Source: Naumovozyma dairenensis CBS 421 (taxonomy: Eukaryota; Ascomycota; Saccharomycetes; Saccharomycetales; Saccharomycetaceae). From it: a stretch of 64,000 nt of DNA. Below, piece after piece: positions 49,629 to 59,626 of the stretch. A program made the translations under genes and the position numbers. Numbering within the stretch: position 1 is the stretch's first letter; each line of letters starts with the position of its first letter. Under the pieces are notes generated by a model, which saw only the letters and a program-made list of their open reading frames with translations, was not told where the DNA came from and did no database searches. The stretch lies in assembly GCF_000227115.2 (NCBI RefSeq), contig NC_016479.1, positions 1,114,686 to 1,178,685 of the forward strand, read 5' to 3'.

Positions 49629-51155
49629 ATGACCAAATTAATAATTTCCTCATCTCTCTTCCAATCACAAATTTCAGATTTACTACCATGTAACAACTTC
49701 AAAAAATCACAATTGACCTATTCTTTATTAAATGCAATGAGTTTATTAGAATGTTTTGATCATGTCATAACAAATCCATATTGTTCTCAAGAAGAAATGA
49801 TGAAATTTCACAGTAAAGAATATATCAACACCATAATGAATCCACGATATAACAATATTATGCCATATGATGAAGGCAATGAATCCAAATGGAATGAATT
49901 GAATGAGATGGCAAAGCAATGGTATGATTTGAATAATATTGAAGCTCCAGAAGGAAGATCCCACTCGAGGCTAGCTCTCTATGAGCGGTTCAAGGAACTT
50001 TCAGTCGAAACGAACAGACCATCACATGAAGTTTCTATACCGACAAGTAAGAAACGATCAGCTTGGGAAGCTCTTTTAGATGAGAGTAATAGTACAACTG
50101 AAGAGCCTGTTAATAAAAGAGCAGAAAAAGAGAACAGTAATGATAATGAAAAAGAAATGATTCGGGAAAAACTTAAAGGTTATAATTTGGAAGGTGATTG
50201 CCCTATATTTTCTTACCTACCAGTATATTGTCAAGTAATAGTAGGAGCAACTCTATCATTGGCTAAACATATCACTGCAGTAGCTAATGAAAGAACAATT
50301 GCAGTTAATTGGGATGGTGGAAGGCATCATGCTTTGAGAAATAAAGCAAGCGGATTTTGCTATATCAATGATATTGTGTTATTAATTCAACAATTAAGGA
50401 GCAATGGGTACAAAAGGATAACGTATATTGATTTTGATCTACATCATGGTGATGGTGTCCAAAGGTCCTTCCAATATTCCACAAGTGTTCAAACCATCTC
50501 AGCCCATATGTTTGAACCTGGGTTTTTCCCATGTACTGGATCATTAAAGGAATCTAAAATGGGTAAAAATATCGTTAATATACCATTACTTCATGGCGTT
50601 GATGATATGTTAATGAACGAGATAGTGGAAAAAGTCATGATACCTTGCGTGAAAAGGTATGATCCTGAAATATTGGTGATACAATGTGGTGGGGATGGTT
50701 TAATTGGAGATGGGTATGCTGAATGGCAATTGACAATTCATGGGCTTGTAAACAATATATTAAAACTCCTAAGGATCTTTCCTGGCTGCCCTGTTGTATT
50801 GTTGGGAGGAGGGGGTTATAATGAGACAGTTATGAGTAGATTTTATACATACTTGACTTGGAAGATTGTTGACGAGTACTCTAATAAGAAATCACTTAAG
50901 AAACCATTCCAGGCAAAAGAAGAAAGAATACATGACAAAGATCGTAGTATTAAGGGATACCAACTTGATGATAGACATACCGATGACATACTCATTACAG
51001 ATCATGAACTTATTGAAGCATATAGAGAAGAACATTATAAGTTTTGGATCTATGAGCAAGAAGGAAGCTCCAAAAGGAAAAACCTTCGTAATGATAATGG
51101 AGAAACAAGCGAAGTTATTAAAAAACTCCGAAATTTTTATTCACTTGATGATTAA
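49629..51155 (+). CDS. HOS1: class I histone deacetylase Hos1
   Basis: Zinc-dependent deacetylase; in S. cerevisiae (YPR068C, 470 residues) it deacetylates Smc3 when cohesin is released and acts with Cyc8-Tup1. The first ATG, at 49629, gives 508 residues and the expected start (MTKLIISSSLFQSQI). Catalytic elements are present: WDGGRHHA with the His pair, GFCYINDIVL, the metal-binding DFDLHHGDGVQ, AHMFEPGFFPCTG, QCGGDGLIGD and GGGGYNETV. The extra length is mostly a charged insert near residues 135-185. Confidence 0.96.
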   Translation: MTKLIISSSLFQSQISDLLPCNNFKKSQLTYSLLNAMSLLECFDHVITNPYCSQEEMMKFHSKEYINTIMNPRYNNIMPYDEGNESKWNELNEMAKQWYDLNNIEAPEGRSHSRLALYERFKELSVETNRPSHEVSIPTSKKRSAWEALLDESNSTTEEPVNKRAEKENSNDNEKEMIREKLKGYNLEGDCPIFSYLPVYCQVIVGATLSLAKHITAVANERTIAVNWDGGRHHALRNKASGFCYINDIVLLIQQLRSNGYKRITYIDFDLHHGDGVQRSFQYSTSVQTISAHMFEPGFFPCTGSLKESKMGKNIVNIPLLHGVDDMLMNEIVEKVMIPCVKRYDPEILVIQCGGDGLIGDGYAEWQLTIHGLVNNILKLLRIFPGCPVVLLGGGGYNETVMSRFYTYLTWKIVDEYSNKKSLKKPFQAKEERIHDKDRSIKGYQLDDRHTDDILITDHELIEAYREEHYKFWIYEQEGSSKRKNLRNDNGETSEVIKKLRNFYSLDD

Positions 51156-51655
51156 AATTTCTGATAAACAAGCATCTTTACTTATGATAAAGTAACGAAG
51201 ACATCCGAGCTACTCGTTTACAGAAGATCGTAGATCAATATGTCTCATCCATAAACTGTCGGCGGTTACACCAACTCTTGTTAGGAAAAAAGGAGAACGG
51301 ACCAATTGACAAAGAGGTAAGCGTAATGTCTTGCTTGACCATTGAAGATAGTAGGATATATACTTTTTCCTTTTATAGGAGCCAATTCTCTTGTTGAATT
51401 CCCTTTTTCGTTCACTCTACTTCTCTCTATTTATAAATTGTAACGCGGAAAACATCAACATTTAAAGGGAATAAATAGAAGCAGGTAATTAATTATAGAA
51501 GCTAAACATTAAGATTTGAAGGCTAAGATCAGTTAGACGTACGAGGGCACTATAAGAACTTCCAAACGTAAGATATTTTGATAAACTGATCATCTAATAC
51601 AAGTATACAGTGTTTCATACCCCAGAAAATTAGAAAGAACATAATCAAAAAATAG
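51156..51655. promoter_or_regulatory. CMD1 upstream region
   Basis: 500 bases upstream of the calmodulin frame, with TTTATAAAT near 51429-51437. It has no GTATGT donor or TACTAAC branch point, so it does not support a 5' intron. The expected start codon is missing at its right edge. Confidence 0.55.
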
Positions 51656-52102
51656 TCTTCATCACAAAGTCTAACAGAGGAGCAGATCAAAGAATATAAA
51701 GAAGCATTTGATTTATTCGATGCGGATGGGAATGGTTCGATATCAACTAGCGAATTAACTTCAGTGATGAACTCTTTAGGATTACAACCTACTGAAGAAG
51801 AGGTGACCGATCTAATGAATGAAGTTGATATAGATGGTAATCATCAAATTGAATTCAATGAATTTATATCATTAATGTCAAGACAATCGAAATCAAATGA
51901 TTCGGAACAAGAGTTATTGGAAGCTTTTAAAGTATTTGATAAGAATGGTGATGGACATATCTCCGCTGATGAATTGAAGTATGTTTTGAATTCACTTAAT
52001 GAAAAATGGACAGATAGCGAAGTGGATGCTATGATTAAAGAAGTTGGTGGTGACACCGGTGAAATTGATATTCAACAATTTGCATCGTTGTTGTCTAAAT
52101 AA
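51656..52102 (+). CDS. CMD1: calmodulin, start codon disrupted in this sequence
   Basis: Essential calcium sensor. The frame from 51656 encodes [18 protein letters not shown] and three good EF-hand loops: [24 protein letters not shown] and [12 protein letters not shown]. The fourth loop is degenerate, as it is in S. cerevisiae calmodulin (YBR109C). With one Met in front it would be 149 residues, two more than the 147 of S. cerevisiae, all in the N-terminal tail. However, the codon just before TCT is TAG, within ATAGTCT, where ATGTCT would be expected. The next in-frame ATG (51764) would delete the first EF hand. The likely causes are an extra A, a non-standard start or an unrecognised intron ending in TAG. 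Confidence 0.88.
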   Translation, partial: SSSQSLTEEQIKEYKEAFDLFDADGNGSISTSELTSVMNSLGLQPTEEEVTDLMNEVDIDGNHQIEFNEFISLMSRQSKSNDSEQELLEAFKVFDKNGDGHISADELKYVLNSLNEKWTDSEVDAMIKEVGGDTGEIDIQQFASLLSK

Positions 52103-52435
52103 ATGAAATAGAAAAGTGAAGAGAATCTGAAAGAGGGCTACACAATCTAGGTGAGAAAATGCATTACATTTTGGCAGTATTCTTTAATCGATCTATTTAA
52201 AGCGGGTAGCGAGGGATTGCTCCCCTTTTTTACATAATAATCTACATCATGTTGGTACATAAGAAACTCAATAATAACATCCATTTTGAATTGACAAATA
52301 AAATCATATTCTTTTTAAGAATTAAGCTCCAATAGAATGTATAGTAAAAATTGTATAAATGTATAAATGTTTGACATATAAGCGATACCCTATAATGATT
52401 TTTTCTGTTAAATTCGTCAGCTAGGAGTGAATTTT
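52103..52435. other. CMD1/AIM3 convergent spacer
   Basis: 333 bases between two gene 3' ends. No gene or repeat is recognised. Confidence 0.5.
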
Positions 52436-54214
52436 TCAATCTGTATTATGAACATTAATCTTATTTAAAACTGGTTTTTTCTTGGGAATTTGTGGTGGAC
52501 TCTTACTATTGTCATTTGAAGATCTTAAATATGTCTTTTTCAAAGGAATTTTTGGAGGTATATGTTTTTTTGTATTATTAGACTTTTTTTCATTGGTAGC
52601 AAAATTAGCAGGTGGTGTGGTTTTCTTTAAATGAACGCTTTGTATTTGATTCAGAATATCACCAACCCCCATACCTGGCTGCATCTTTTCTGTATTTTGG
52701 GATTGCTGTGGTATATCTGACACTTCTGACATTTGACTCTGATTTATATAACTAGTCTCATTGCTAGTATCATACGTACCATTATTAGTAATAGTATTAT
52801 TCCGGATGTTTTCTTGAGCTGCCATTGGATTAGGTGGAGTAGAAAGAGTTGGCATGGTACCTTGATAATAACTGTTTGAACTATTACTATTAGACTGAGT
52901 TACTGTATAATCACCATTCATAGCACTATTTCTCATAATTGGATTTGGTCTTGTACCTTGATAATATGAATTTACACTATTATTATTTGAAATCGGATTA
53001 GATGTTGGCTCTTGGTAAAGGTTTGTTGTATTGGCACCACTAGAACTAACCGTGTATGGAGAAGTATTGGTTGGGAGTGGTTGTGCAGCTTGTACTGGAA
53101 TATTATTTACATTGTCATTAGTAATGCCGTTACTATTAACTTGAGGTGTAAGATGCACTGGGTCCTTTAAAGTAGGTTCTATGCTTTCAGTATTATCATT
53201 TATTGTTGATGGTGGGATTGAATCCAGTGATTGTTGTGTAGTACTTATTTTCGAAGCCCTTTCTTTATGTACCGGTGGAGGTGGTAAATTAGAGATATTG
53301 ATCGGAGAAGGCTGATAATTCTGTTGCGTTAGAGGCGATGTTAATTCGTGAGGATAATTAGGCGTAGCTTGTGGTATATTAGGAAATTGTTGATTCACAT
53401 CCGAATTCAACGGCTGTGGAGGTTGTTGTTGCATTGGTTGTTGCTGCATTGGTTGTTGCTGCATTGGTTGTTGTTGCATTGGTTGTTGCTGCATTGGTTG
53501 TTGCTGCATTGGTTGCTGCTGTATTGGTTGCTGAAACACTTGTGGTGATGGATTTGCCTGGTTACTTAACACAGGTGTATTGTACGTGTATCCATTTTGT
53601 ATCGGCAGAGGTGATTGTTGAGTATTTGACTGTTGATAAGGTTGAATATATTGATTATTTGGTGCATATTGTTGTTGGGGTGATGGCCCAAGAGACTGCG
53701 GTGGATAGACAGATTGGTTAATGTATTGTCGGTTTGGCTGTGGGGGTGGTTGGGGGGTTGTAGTTGGATACTGGTGACCTAATGTTTGCCCTTGTGGTTG
53801 AAAATTGGTATTACCATTAGTCAGTTGTTGTTGATTATCATTAACGTACATATTTTGTGAATATTGAGACGGAGACACAGATTGTGGAGACGTTCCCATT
53901 TGAGGTATATTAGTACTCCTCGAATAATAATTCTGTGCCTGTGGATTCATTGTTGTATTAGTATAATGCCGAGAGTCCATTTGTTCCCTTTGCAAAGGGG
54001 GTGGAGGAAATGACGCAGCATTGGGCAAAGTCGATGAAGTAGGAGACAGTGATTGATGTGGATGACTATGTTCATATCTACGTTCAAATTCTGCACTATC
54101 CCTTTTATTGTCATGCTTCTTATGGGATGCCTTCTTTGCAGAATGAGCAAGAGATTTTGTCCCTTGGTAACCAAACTTTCCTGCGCTTTTCAATCCTGAT
54201 TTTAACGAGTCCAT
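52436..54214 (-). CDS. AIM3: actin-patch protein Aim3
   Basis: Proline/glutamine-rich protein of cortical actin patches, which in S. cerevisiae works with Abp1 to inhibit barbed-end growth. The N-terminus MDSLKSGLKSAGKFGYQGTK and the Lys/His-rich start are typical. Most of the chain is disordered. A tandem block of seven MQQQP-type pentapeptides (about 53430-53525) precedes poly-Pro motifs (NLPPPPVHKERAS, PPKIPLKKTY, PPQIPKKKPVL) suited to SH3 binding. It has 592 residues, much shorter than the 947 of S. cerevisiae YBR108W. Synteny next to CMD1 is preserved. Confidence 0.86.
   Translation of the reverse strand: MDSLKSGLKSAGKFGYQGTKSLAHSAKKASHKKHDNKRDSAEFERRYEHSHPHQSLSPTSSTLPNAASFPPPPLQREQMDSRHYTNTTMNPQAQNYYSRSTNIPQMGTSPQSVSPSQYSQNMYVNDNQQQLTNGNTNFQPQGQTLGHQYPTTTPQPPPQPNRQYINQSVYPPQSLGPSPQQQYAPNNQYIQPYQQSNTQQSPLPIQNGYTYNTPVLSNQANPSPQVFQQPIQQQPMQQQPMQQQPMQQQPMQQQPMQQQPMQQQPPQPLNSDVNQQFPNIPQATPNYPHELTSPLTQQNYQPSPINISNLPPPPVHKERASKISTTQQSLDSIPPSTINDNTESIEPTLKDPVHLTPQVNSNGITNDNVNNIPVQAAQPLPTNTSPYTVSSSGANTTNLYQEPTSNPISNNNSVNSYYQGTRPNPIMRNSAMNGDYTVTQSNSNSSNSYYQGTMPTLSTPPNPMAAQENIRNNTITNNGTYDTSNETSYINQSQMSEVSDIPQQSQNTEKMQPGMGVGDILNQIQSVHLKKTTPPANFATNEKKSNNTKKHIPPKIPLKKTYLRSSNDNSKSPPQIPKKKPVLNKINVHNTD
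53430..53526. repeat. 15-bp tandem repeat in AIM3
   Basis: Seven near-identical 15-bp units (TTGTTGCTGCATTGG-like on the plus strand), each encoding one QQQPM pentapeptide of Aim3. Confidence 0.9.
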
Positions 54215-54474
54215 TATGTTCCAATAGTATCTTATATTATATTTTTTTGGTCTTGCTTCTCTTGCTGTAGCAATATATCTACTTCAAGTAAGAATTGTTA
54301 ATCATCCAAAGCATTGCCCTTGTAGTCTTTTTGATAAATGTTGTTGAAGTTCCCTATTTTTTCTTTTACAGGAACGGGAATATAACGGAGATTTCCACTA
54401 CAGGAAGTTCAAAAAATCCGGGGTAAAACGGCAAAAGTAATAGTAACAGTAATAGTAATAACGTTGGCCTCTTG

Positions 54475-55074
54475 TTACTTATCGAGATCTATATCTATGT
54501 CAAAGCTGCTTCCACAACCACAAGTGCTCTTCATATTCCCATTAGTGATCTTGAAAGTGGACCCAATTAATTCAGTCGTATAAGTCAACGTCGTGTTATT
54601 CAGAATCTTTAGAGATTTCTCATCAATCATAACTTTTGCTCTATCCTTCGGTAGAACATATATTATATTGCTGCTATCATCTGGAACGTATTTAAACTCC
54701 GCATCATCTGTACTTTGTTCCATGAAATTCTTCGAATCAGTATTATTTTTTGAGCTTCCCACGGAATCTGGTATCAATTTCAAATTGTATTGAAATCCAT
54801 GACAACCGCCACTTTCTACATTAATTTTCAAGATTTCTTTACTATCTTTATAAATTTCATTCAATCTTTCACAAGCTCTTTCTGTAATTGACATATTCAA
54901 ATTATCTCGACCATTTATTATCTCTAGTGGCTTCACCATAGAATCATTGCTAGTGGTTAGAAATCTTCGGTATAGCTCTATATTCTTAAAATGTACTGAA
55001 CTCTTAGTGGACGACAGAATGGTATATCTTAACCGTACTGATCTTTGTATTTTAATAAAACTTCTGAAAAACAT
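54475..55074 (-). CDS. ISA2: mitochondrial iron-sulfur assembly protein Isa2
   Basis: A-type carrier that, with Isa1 and Iba57, builds 4Fe-4S clusters in mitochondria. The 199-residue product (185 in S. cerevisiae, YPR067W) begins with a basic, Ser-rich presequence (MFFRSFIKIQRSVRLRYTIL). The HesB-type core carries the three expected cysteines: SGGCHGFQYNL near residue 93 and the C-terminal STCGCGSSFDI. All ligands are intact. Confidence 0.95.
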   Translation of the reverse strand: MFFRSFIKIQRSVRLRYTILSSTKSSVHFKNIELYRRFLTTSNDSMVKPLEIINGRDNLNMSITERACERLNEIYKDSKEILKINVESGGCHGFQYNLKLIPDSVGSSKNNTDSKNFMEQSTDDAEFKYVPDDSSNIIYVLPKDRAKVMIDEKSLKILNNTTLTYTTELIGSTFKITNGNMKSTCGCGSSFDIDIDLDK

Positions 55075-55450
55075 GTTTAAGAGTTGTCACTGTTTGTTTG
55101 CTGCCTGGTAATGGATAGATGGTGTCTTCACTTCAAAAAAGTCGTTTTTGCTGTATAAACTTGCAGAGCTTCTCTTGCGTACGATATACGAGAATATAAT
55201 GCTATTTATTTACGTACTAAATAAATCCTCAACCATAGTATTTGCTTTATTCACTACCTTTAAGTGTTATTGCTATTGTTATGTGAAAGTAGATGTATGG
55301 ACAATACCTTACAGAGTCCTCAGTTCTTCATTGGTCGTCCGATTCCCCCCGCCGTGCTTTATATGGCAAACCGCGCGGGGATTACACACACAAGAGGAGC
55401 CTACATATAAAAGGTTATAGTGATCGATGTAATAAAATATATAACCATCA
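55075..55450. promoter_or_regulatory. ISA2 promoter / UBA3 3' region
   Basis: 376-base spacer with a GC-rich patch (CCCCCGCCG and CGCGCGGGG near 55346-55380) in otherwise AT-rich DNA. It must hold the ISA2 promoter. No gene seen. Confidence 0.5.
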
Positions 55451-56386
55451 TCATTGAAACAAATCTCCACAAACGAGACAATCTGGCCGTCTGTCATAGG
55501 AGAATGTATATGTAAAACATCCCTCTGCTCCATTAATAATGGTGAAATTTCCGTCTTCATTTAAGTCTATCATATCAGAATAAATTCTCAACATTTCATT
55601 ACAACATGCTGCAGCAATCATAGCATTGGTACTGCTCACCGCAGGTATTATCTCCTTCAAGATACCTAACAAATATTCTTTATTCAACCTGATAGTATCA
55701 ATGTTGAACATTCTTGCTCGTTCGTAACATTTTTTCAAAATTGTATCTATGACTACTTCACTTGATTCTTCAATTTCACCTTTTTGTCCCTCTTCCATTT
55801 CATTTTCCGATCTTTTAGAGATGACATACTCAATAATATGTTCCAAAGATCGTGGATTGTTTGCAATGGTACACATAGGAACAGTATCTTGACTCGTCGG
55901 TAATGTATCAATGGAACATTCCCAGCATGCTGTAATACCTGGTATTATAGTTTTCACATGTCCCTTAAACCCTTCTGTTCCGCCATCAATTAATGGAATA
56001 CATGTCTCAAATCCAGTCTCTCTTGTAATTTCAATTAATTTCTCATTAATGAACCTTCTTGGGATGATAGAATCTAAACCTGATATTACAAAATCAAATT
56101 GTTTGAAAAATTCAATGGGGAAAGTAGTCAAATCTTGATGGTACGGTATAACATTGACTCCTCTCCTTTTTTTATAGTGGTGTTCCTCATTAATGTATTT
56201 AGCAGCTGTAATCGATTTAGATTTACCTATATCATCATCAGAGAATAAGAACTGTCGATTTAGGTTACTAAGTTCAATGGTATCCATATCAACAATATGA
56301 ATCTCTTTCACTTGCATCATGGTTAAATTCTTTAATATTTCACATCCTAATCCTCCTGCCCCAAGAATCAACACTTTCAGATCCAT
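55451..56386 (-). CDS. UBA3: NEDD8/Rub1-activating enzyme subunit Uba3
   Basis: Catalytic subunit of the Uba3-Ula1 E1 that activates the ubiquitin-like protein Rub1 for cullin modification. The 311-residue product (299 in YPR066W) has the nucleotide-binding GAGGLGCEILKNL at residues 8-20, the DLSNLNRQFLF-type motif IELSNLNRQFLF, GLDSIIPRRFIN, and the active-site region DTVPMCTIANNPR with the catalytic Cys. CxxC zinc ligands (ACWECS and DCLVCGDLF) are present. Confidence 0.96.
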   Translation of the reverse strand: MDLKVLILGAGGLGCEILKNLTMMQVKEIHIVDMDTIELSNLNRQFLFSDDDIGKSKSITAAKYINEEHHYKKRRGVNVIPYHQDLTTFPIEFFKQFDFVISGLDSIIPRRFINEKLIEITRETGFETCIPLIDGGTEGFKGHVKTIIPGITACWECSIDTLPTSQDTVPMCTIANNPRSLEHIIEYVISKRSENEMEEGQKGEIEESSEVVIDTILKKCYERARMFNIDTIRLNKEYLLGILKEIIPAVSSTNAMIAAACCNEMLRIYSDMIDLNEDGNFTIINGAEGCFTYTFSYDRRPDCLVCGDLFQ

Positions 56387-56717
56387 CGTGTATCCCTATT
56401 GTAACTGATTCGATCGTTCAATCGTCAGCACAACGACCTTTTTCAGCAAGTGTTGGCCTTTTAACATCTCTCAAAAATGTTTCACTAGAATAAACAGCTT
56501 GGAACCGCTTAAGCGGCGGCTTGGTGTCAATTTTATACAAGTACAAGTGGTAGGAATGAAAGTATATGTGGGCTGGATTCAACAAAAAAATAACTTGTGA
56601 ACAGCAGAAAATACCTAGAGAATTGTTAATAATAGTTTGAATTACAAAAAAAATATGTATATGTAGTTACAAAAGTTATTTATACGTGTGTGTAATATAA
56701 CACGGAGCGCGAATCAT
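56387..56717. promoter_or_regulatory. UBA3 promoter / PHO88 3' region
   Basis: 331-base spacer between same-strand genes. It contains a CCGCTTAAGCGG palindrome at 56506-56517 in the UBA3 promoter. Function is unknown. Confidence 0.5.
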
Positions 56718-57284
56718 CTATTCGTACTTGATACCACCATGGCCAGCTCTTTCTGCTTCATCTACAGATTTTTTATCAGTCTTTGGATTATTACCAGTTG
56801 GAACACCAAACAAAGACCCACTCTTAAATGGTCTTTTCAAATCACCAGTAGCAGGTTTACCAAACAAATGAATCTTAACTTCATTACTTTCCAAGGCACC
56901 TTTCACAGGAGAAATAATTTGCATAAATAATGGATTAGTATACCCCATATAGAAATGCATGAACCCCATCATAGCTACCCCAGTATAAATGGATTTAATA
57001 CTACCATTAACATCTTTCAAATCGTAATCTCTGATAGTGGTAACTTGTAATTTTTCTTCTTCTGCCATCATTACATTTTTAGGTTGAACAAACTTAATAG
57101 TAGTTAAATCATTCTTAGCAAGGATGGATCTTTTGGCCAATTGATAAATGATCCAACTTATTAAGATAGAACTACAATAGAATGTTCTCACGTAGAAGAT
57201 GATCGTAGGATCTTCCATATCTAAACGACGAGAAATTTGCATCATGACTAACATGATGATAATGTTGGTAAGTTGAGGATTCAT
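56718..57284 (-). CDS. PHO88: ER membrane targeting protein Pho88/Snd3
   Basis: Membrane component of the SND pathway that delivers substrates with internal membrane segments to the ER. It was first found as a phosphate-transport factor. The ATG at 57284 (MNPQLTNIIIMLVMMQ) gives 188 residues, the same length as S. cerevisiae YBR106W. Hydrophobic segments lie at about 5-20 and 30-48. The conserved SIKSIYTGVAMMGFMHFYMGYTNPLFMQ block and the soluble tail HLFGKPATGDLKRPFKSGSLFG are intact. Confidence 0.97.
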   Translation of the reverse strand: MNPQLTNIIIMLVMMQISRRLDMEDPTIIFYVRTFYCSSILISWIIYQLAKRSILAKNDLTTIKFVQPKNVMMAEEEKLQVTTIRDYDLKDVNGSIKSIYTGVAMMGFMHFYMGYTNPLFMQIISPVKGALESNEVKIHLFGKPATGDLKRPFKSGSLFGVPTGNNPKTDKKSVDEAERAGHGGIKYE

Positions 57285-58396
57285 CACGAATTAAGCGTTA
57301 TTCTTTCTCTTTCTCTTGCTTGAACTACTGGATAATACCGCGCTGCAATGGATTTCTTGGTGACAATTCGCTACTGACCCTCTTTTGCATTTTATTCTAA
57401 CAAATGTATTTTTAATTGATATTTACACTACTTATTCTTTTTCTTCATTATTATTATCAGTATATTGATTCTTTGTTAAATTGTTCAAGAAGAAAAAGAA
57501 GAAGATATAAGCGTTTGAGGAGGGTAACACTGCACCATGGTTTTTTTTATTTCCGCTGAGAAAATATAGAAACTTTACCTCCGCGGAACAGACCAAGTAA
57601 TCCATTAAATGCGTCACACATATAATTTATGGGACATATATGTTCACCCTCACTAAAGATAAAATACCAGGACGTCACAAACACTCCTTAACTGAAACTA
57701 CTCCACAATATTCAGGGCATAGACAGATATATGCAATAGTGTCATAACATGCAATGTAAAGGTATTGATAACGTAGTAGTAGTCTTATTTAAAGATTGTG
57801 TAATTTGGTACTTACGTATTAGAAGCTGTCGAATTGGAAATTATAAATTGAAGTCATATCTTATTATATTTTGTTTCCGTATCTAGAATTTGAAATGGCA
57901 CTTTTTGGTTTAGTAGGGTTGTAGAATTGCTAACGAGACATTTGCTATGATAACCTAGAAGTTAGTTGGGGATTTTTTAATAGTATATATATATATACTA
58001 TTGTACAGATTAGAATATAGGGTAAATAATCACATACACGATGCTATATCTGTTAATAAGAAAATGTTAGAGGTTGGGAATGTTTGCGTAAAATAGGATA
58101 AAAAGATGTAGGGTTACATGCTTTTTCCTTTCGGTTTTTCGTTTTAGATTTTAATACAATGTAATACATAAGTATGACAAAAGTTGTTACCTAAACCAGA
58201 GAGGGGTAATATATTATGGTATGAAAAAAGGATTATAGAAAGAATATTAGGAATGGAAGAATATTTATAGATGTGTTGCATTTTCCCCGTTTCTTGTTGT
58301 TGATAGTCATATTAATAGAAGCATAGCTAATAATATATACGGAAATAATTGTGTTTTATGTTGGCAGAGTAATAAATTATCTCAGTTGATGGTTTT
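57285..58396. other. PHO88 promoter and ROX1 3' region
   Basis: 1.1 kb with no gene between two minus-strand genes. An inverted repeat AATAGTATATATATATACTATT lies near 57980-58001, and the rest is AT-rich. The distal half has no recognised feature. Confidence 0.5.
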
Positions 58397-58985
58397 TCAT
58401 TGGACAGTACTTATGTTATTAGCATCTGGATTGTCATTTTTAATAGTAAGTTGTGGCGTATAATTAACTTTATTAGGTAAAGCTAATAAAGGAGTTGGGT
58501 TTTGGGAAGTTTGTTGCATTGAATAATTGGATTGTGGATTTAAAGGTGGCAATAGTAAAGGCGGTAGAGTATTATTCTTGAATGAAACATTACGGAATTG
58601 TGGTTTAGTATTTGGAATATTGTAAATATCGTTATGATTAGTATTATTACTAGGAGTATCTGACTTAATAGTTGTGATATTGTTAGCGTTTACAAACGTA
58701 TTTATCGTTTGATCGTAGAATGAAGGAATCGCATTATTATTATGAATATTATTATTAATATTAGCAATACCGGTATTATTGGTGTGATTAAATTTTCTAA
58801 TATCTCTATTATTGTTGAAAGCAATTATGTTCAAGTTGTTGATTGAATTATAATTATTTGGATTATGCAAACCAAGACGTCTGTTACCTAATGGCATATT
58901 AGATGGTAAGATGCTCGGTAGAGAAGTTGGTCTAGCGTTGTTGATTACCATAGAATATGGAGGTAATGAATTTATGCCCTTATAT

Positions 58986-59020
<35 letters not shown>

Positions 59021-59626
59021 TATTGATGTCATAAATGAACTATTAGAAGATTGAGAAGGGATTGAATTTATTGAAGGTGAATATGAATTTGCTCTACCTA
59101 TTTTAGGAACTACAGTCACTAGTCTTTCGTTACTTCGAGATGGAGGTGAGAAGGTAGAAAATGTAGAAGTGAATGAACCTGTACTCAAAGTGTTTGATGG
59201 ATTATAATATAGTGTATTCATTTGTTGTGGTGGGATAGAAAGACGTGGAGTATTAGGATTGTTTGCTATACATTTTTCATGTTCATCTGTTGTAATATCC
59301 ATGATATCTGCATTGAAATATTTACTCTTTTTCGATTTTCTTCGAGTTGGTTTATACTTATATTGAGGATATTTCTTACCATGTTGCTTTTTCTCTTCTT
59401 TAGCCATATCACTCCAGTATTCTCTTTCCTTTTCAGTAATATTTTTCCATTTATGACCCAAAATCTTTGATATTTCTGAATTATGTGGAATATGAACACC
59501 ATTTTTAGACCAGTCATCTATAAGTTCTTTATGATAATGTTGTCTAAATAGAATAAATGCATTTTTGGGTCTTGGAATCTTGATTTTTTGTTTCAAATTA
59601 TCAATCTCTATATCGGTGTTAGGCAT
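58397..59626 (-). CDS. ROX1: hypoxic-gene repressor Rox1 (HMG box)
   Basis: Heme-induced repressor of hypoxic genes, which binds ATTGTT-type sites, bends DNA and recruits Cyc8-Tup1. The first ATG is at 59626, giving 409 residues (368 in YPR065W). The HMG box spans about residues 15-95: IPRPKNAFILFRQHYHKELI, IPHNSEISKILGHKWKNI, EREYWSDMAKEEKKQHGKKYP and YKYKPTRRKSKK. Homology is clear, including the conserved RPKNAFILFRQHYH. The remainder is an Asn-rich repression domain with a long Asn run (plus-strand 58988-59019). A Rox1-type site upstream suggests self-repression. Confidence 0.95.
58988..59019 (-). repeat. AAT repeat (poly-Asn) in ROX1
   Basis: Tandem ATT on the plus strand, encoding a run of about ten Asn in Rox1. 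Confidence 0.9.

Noticed and set aside
51156..51655. A 5' intron that would supply the CMD1 start codon
   Set aside because: TAG at 51653-51655 could be an acceptor, but I found no GTATGT donor after an ATG and no TACTAAC-like branch site in the available 500 bases. Kept only as an alternative.
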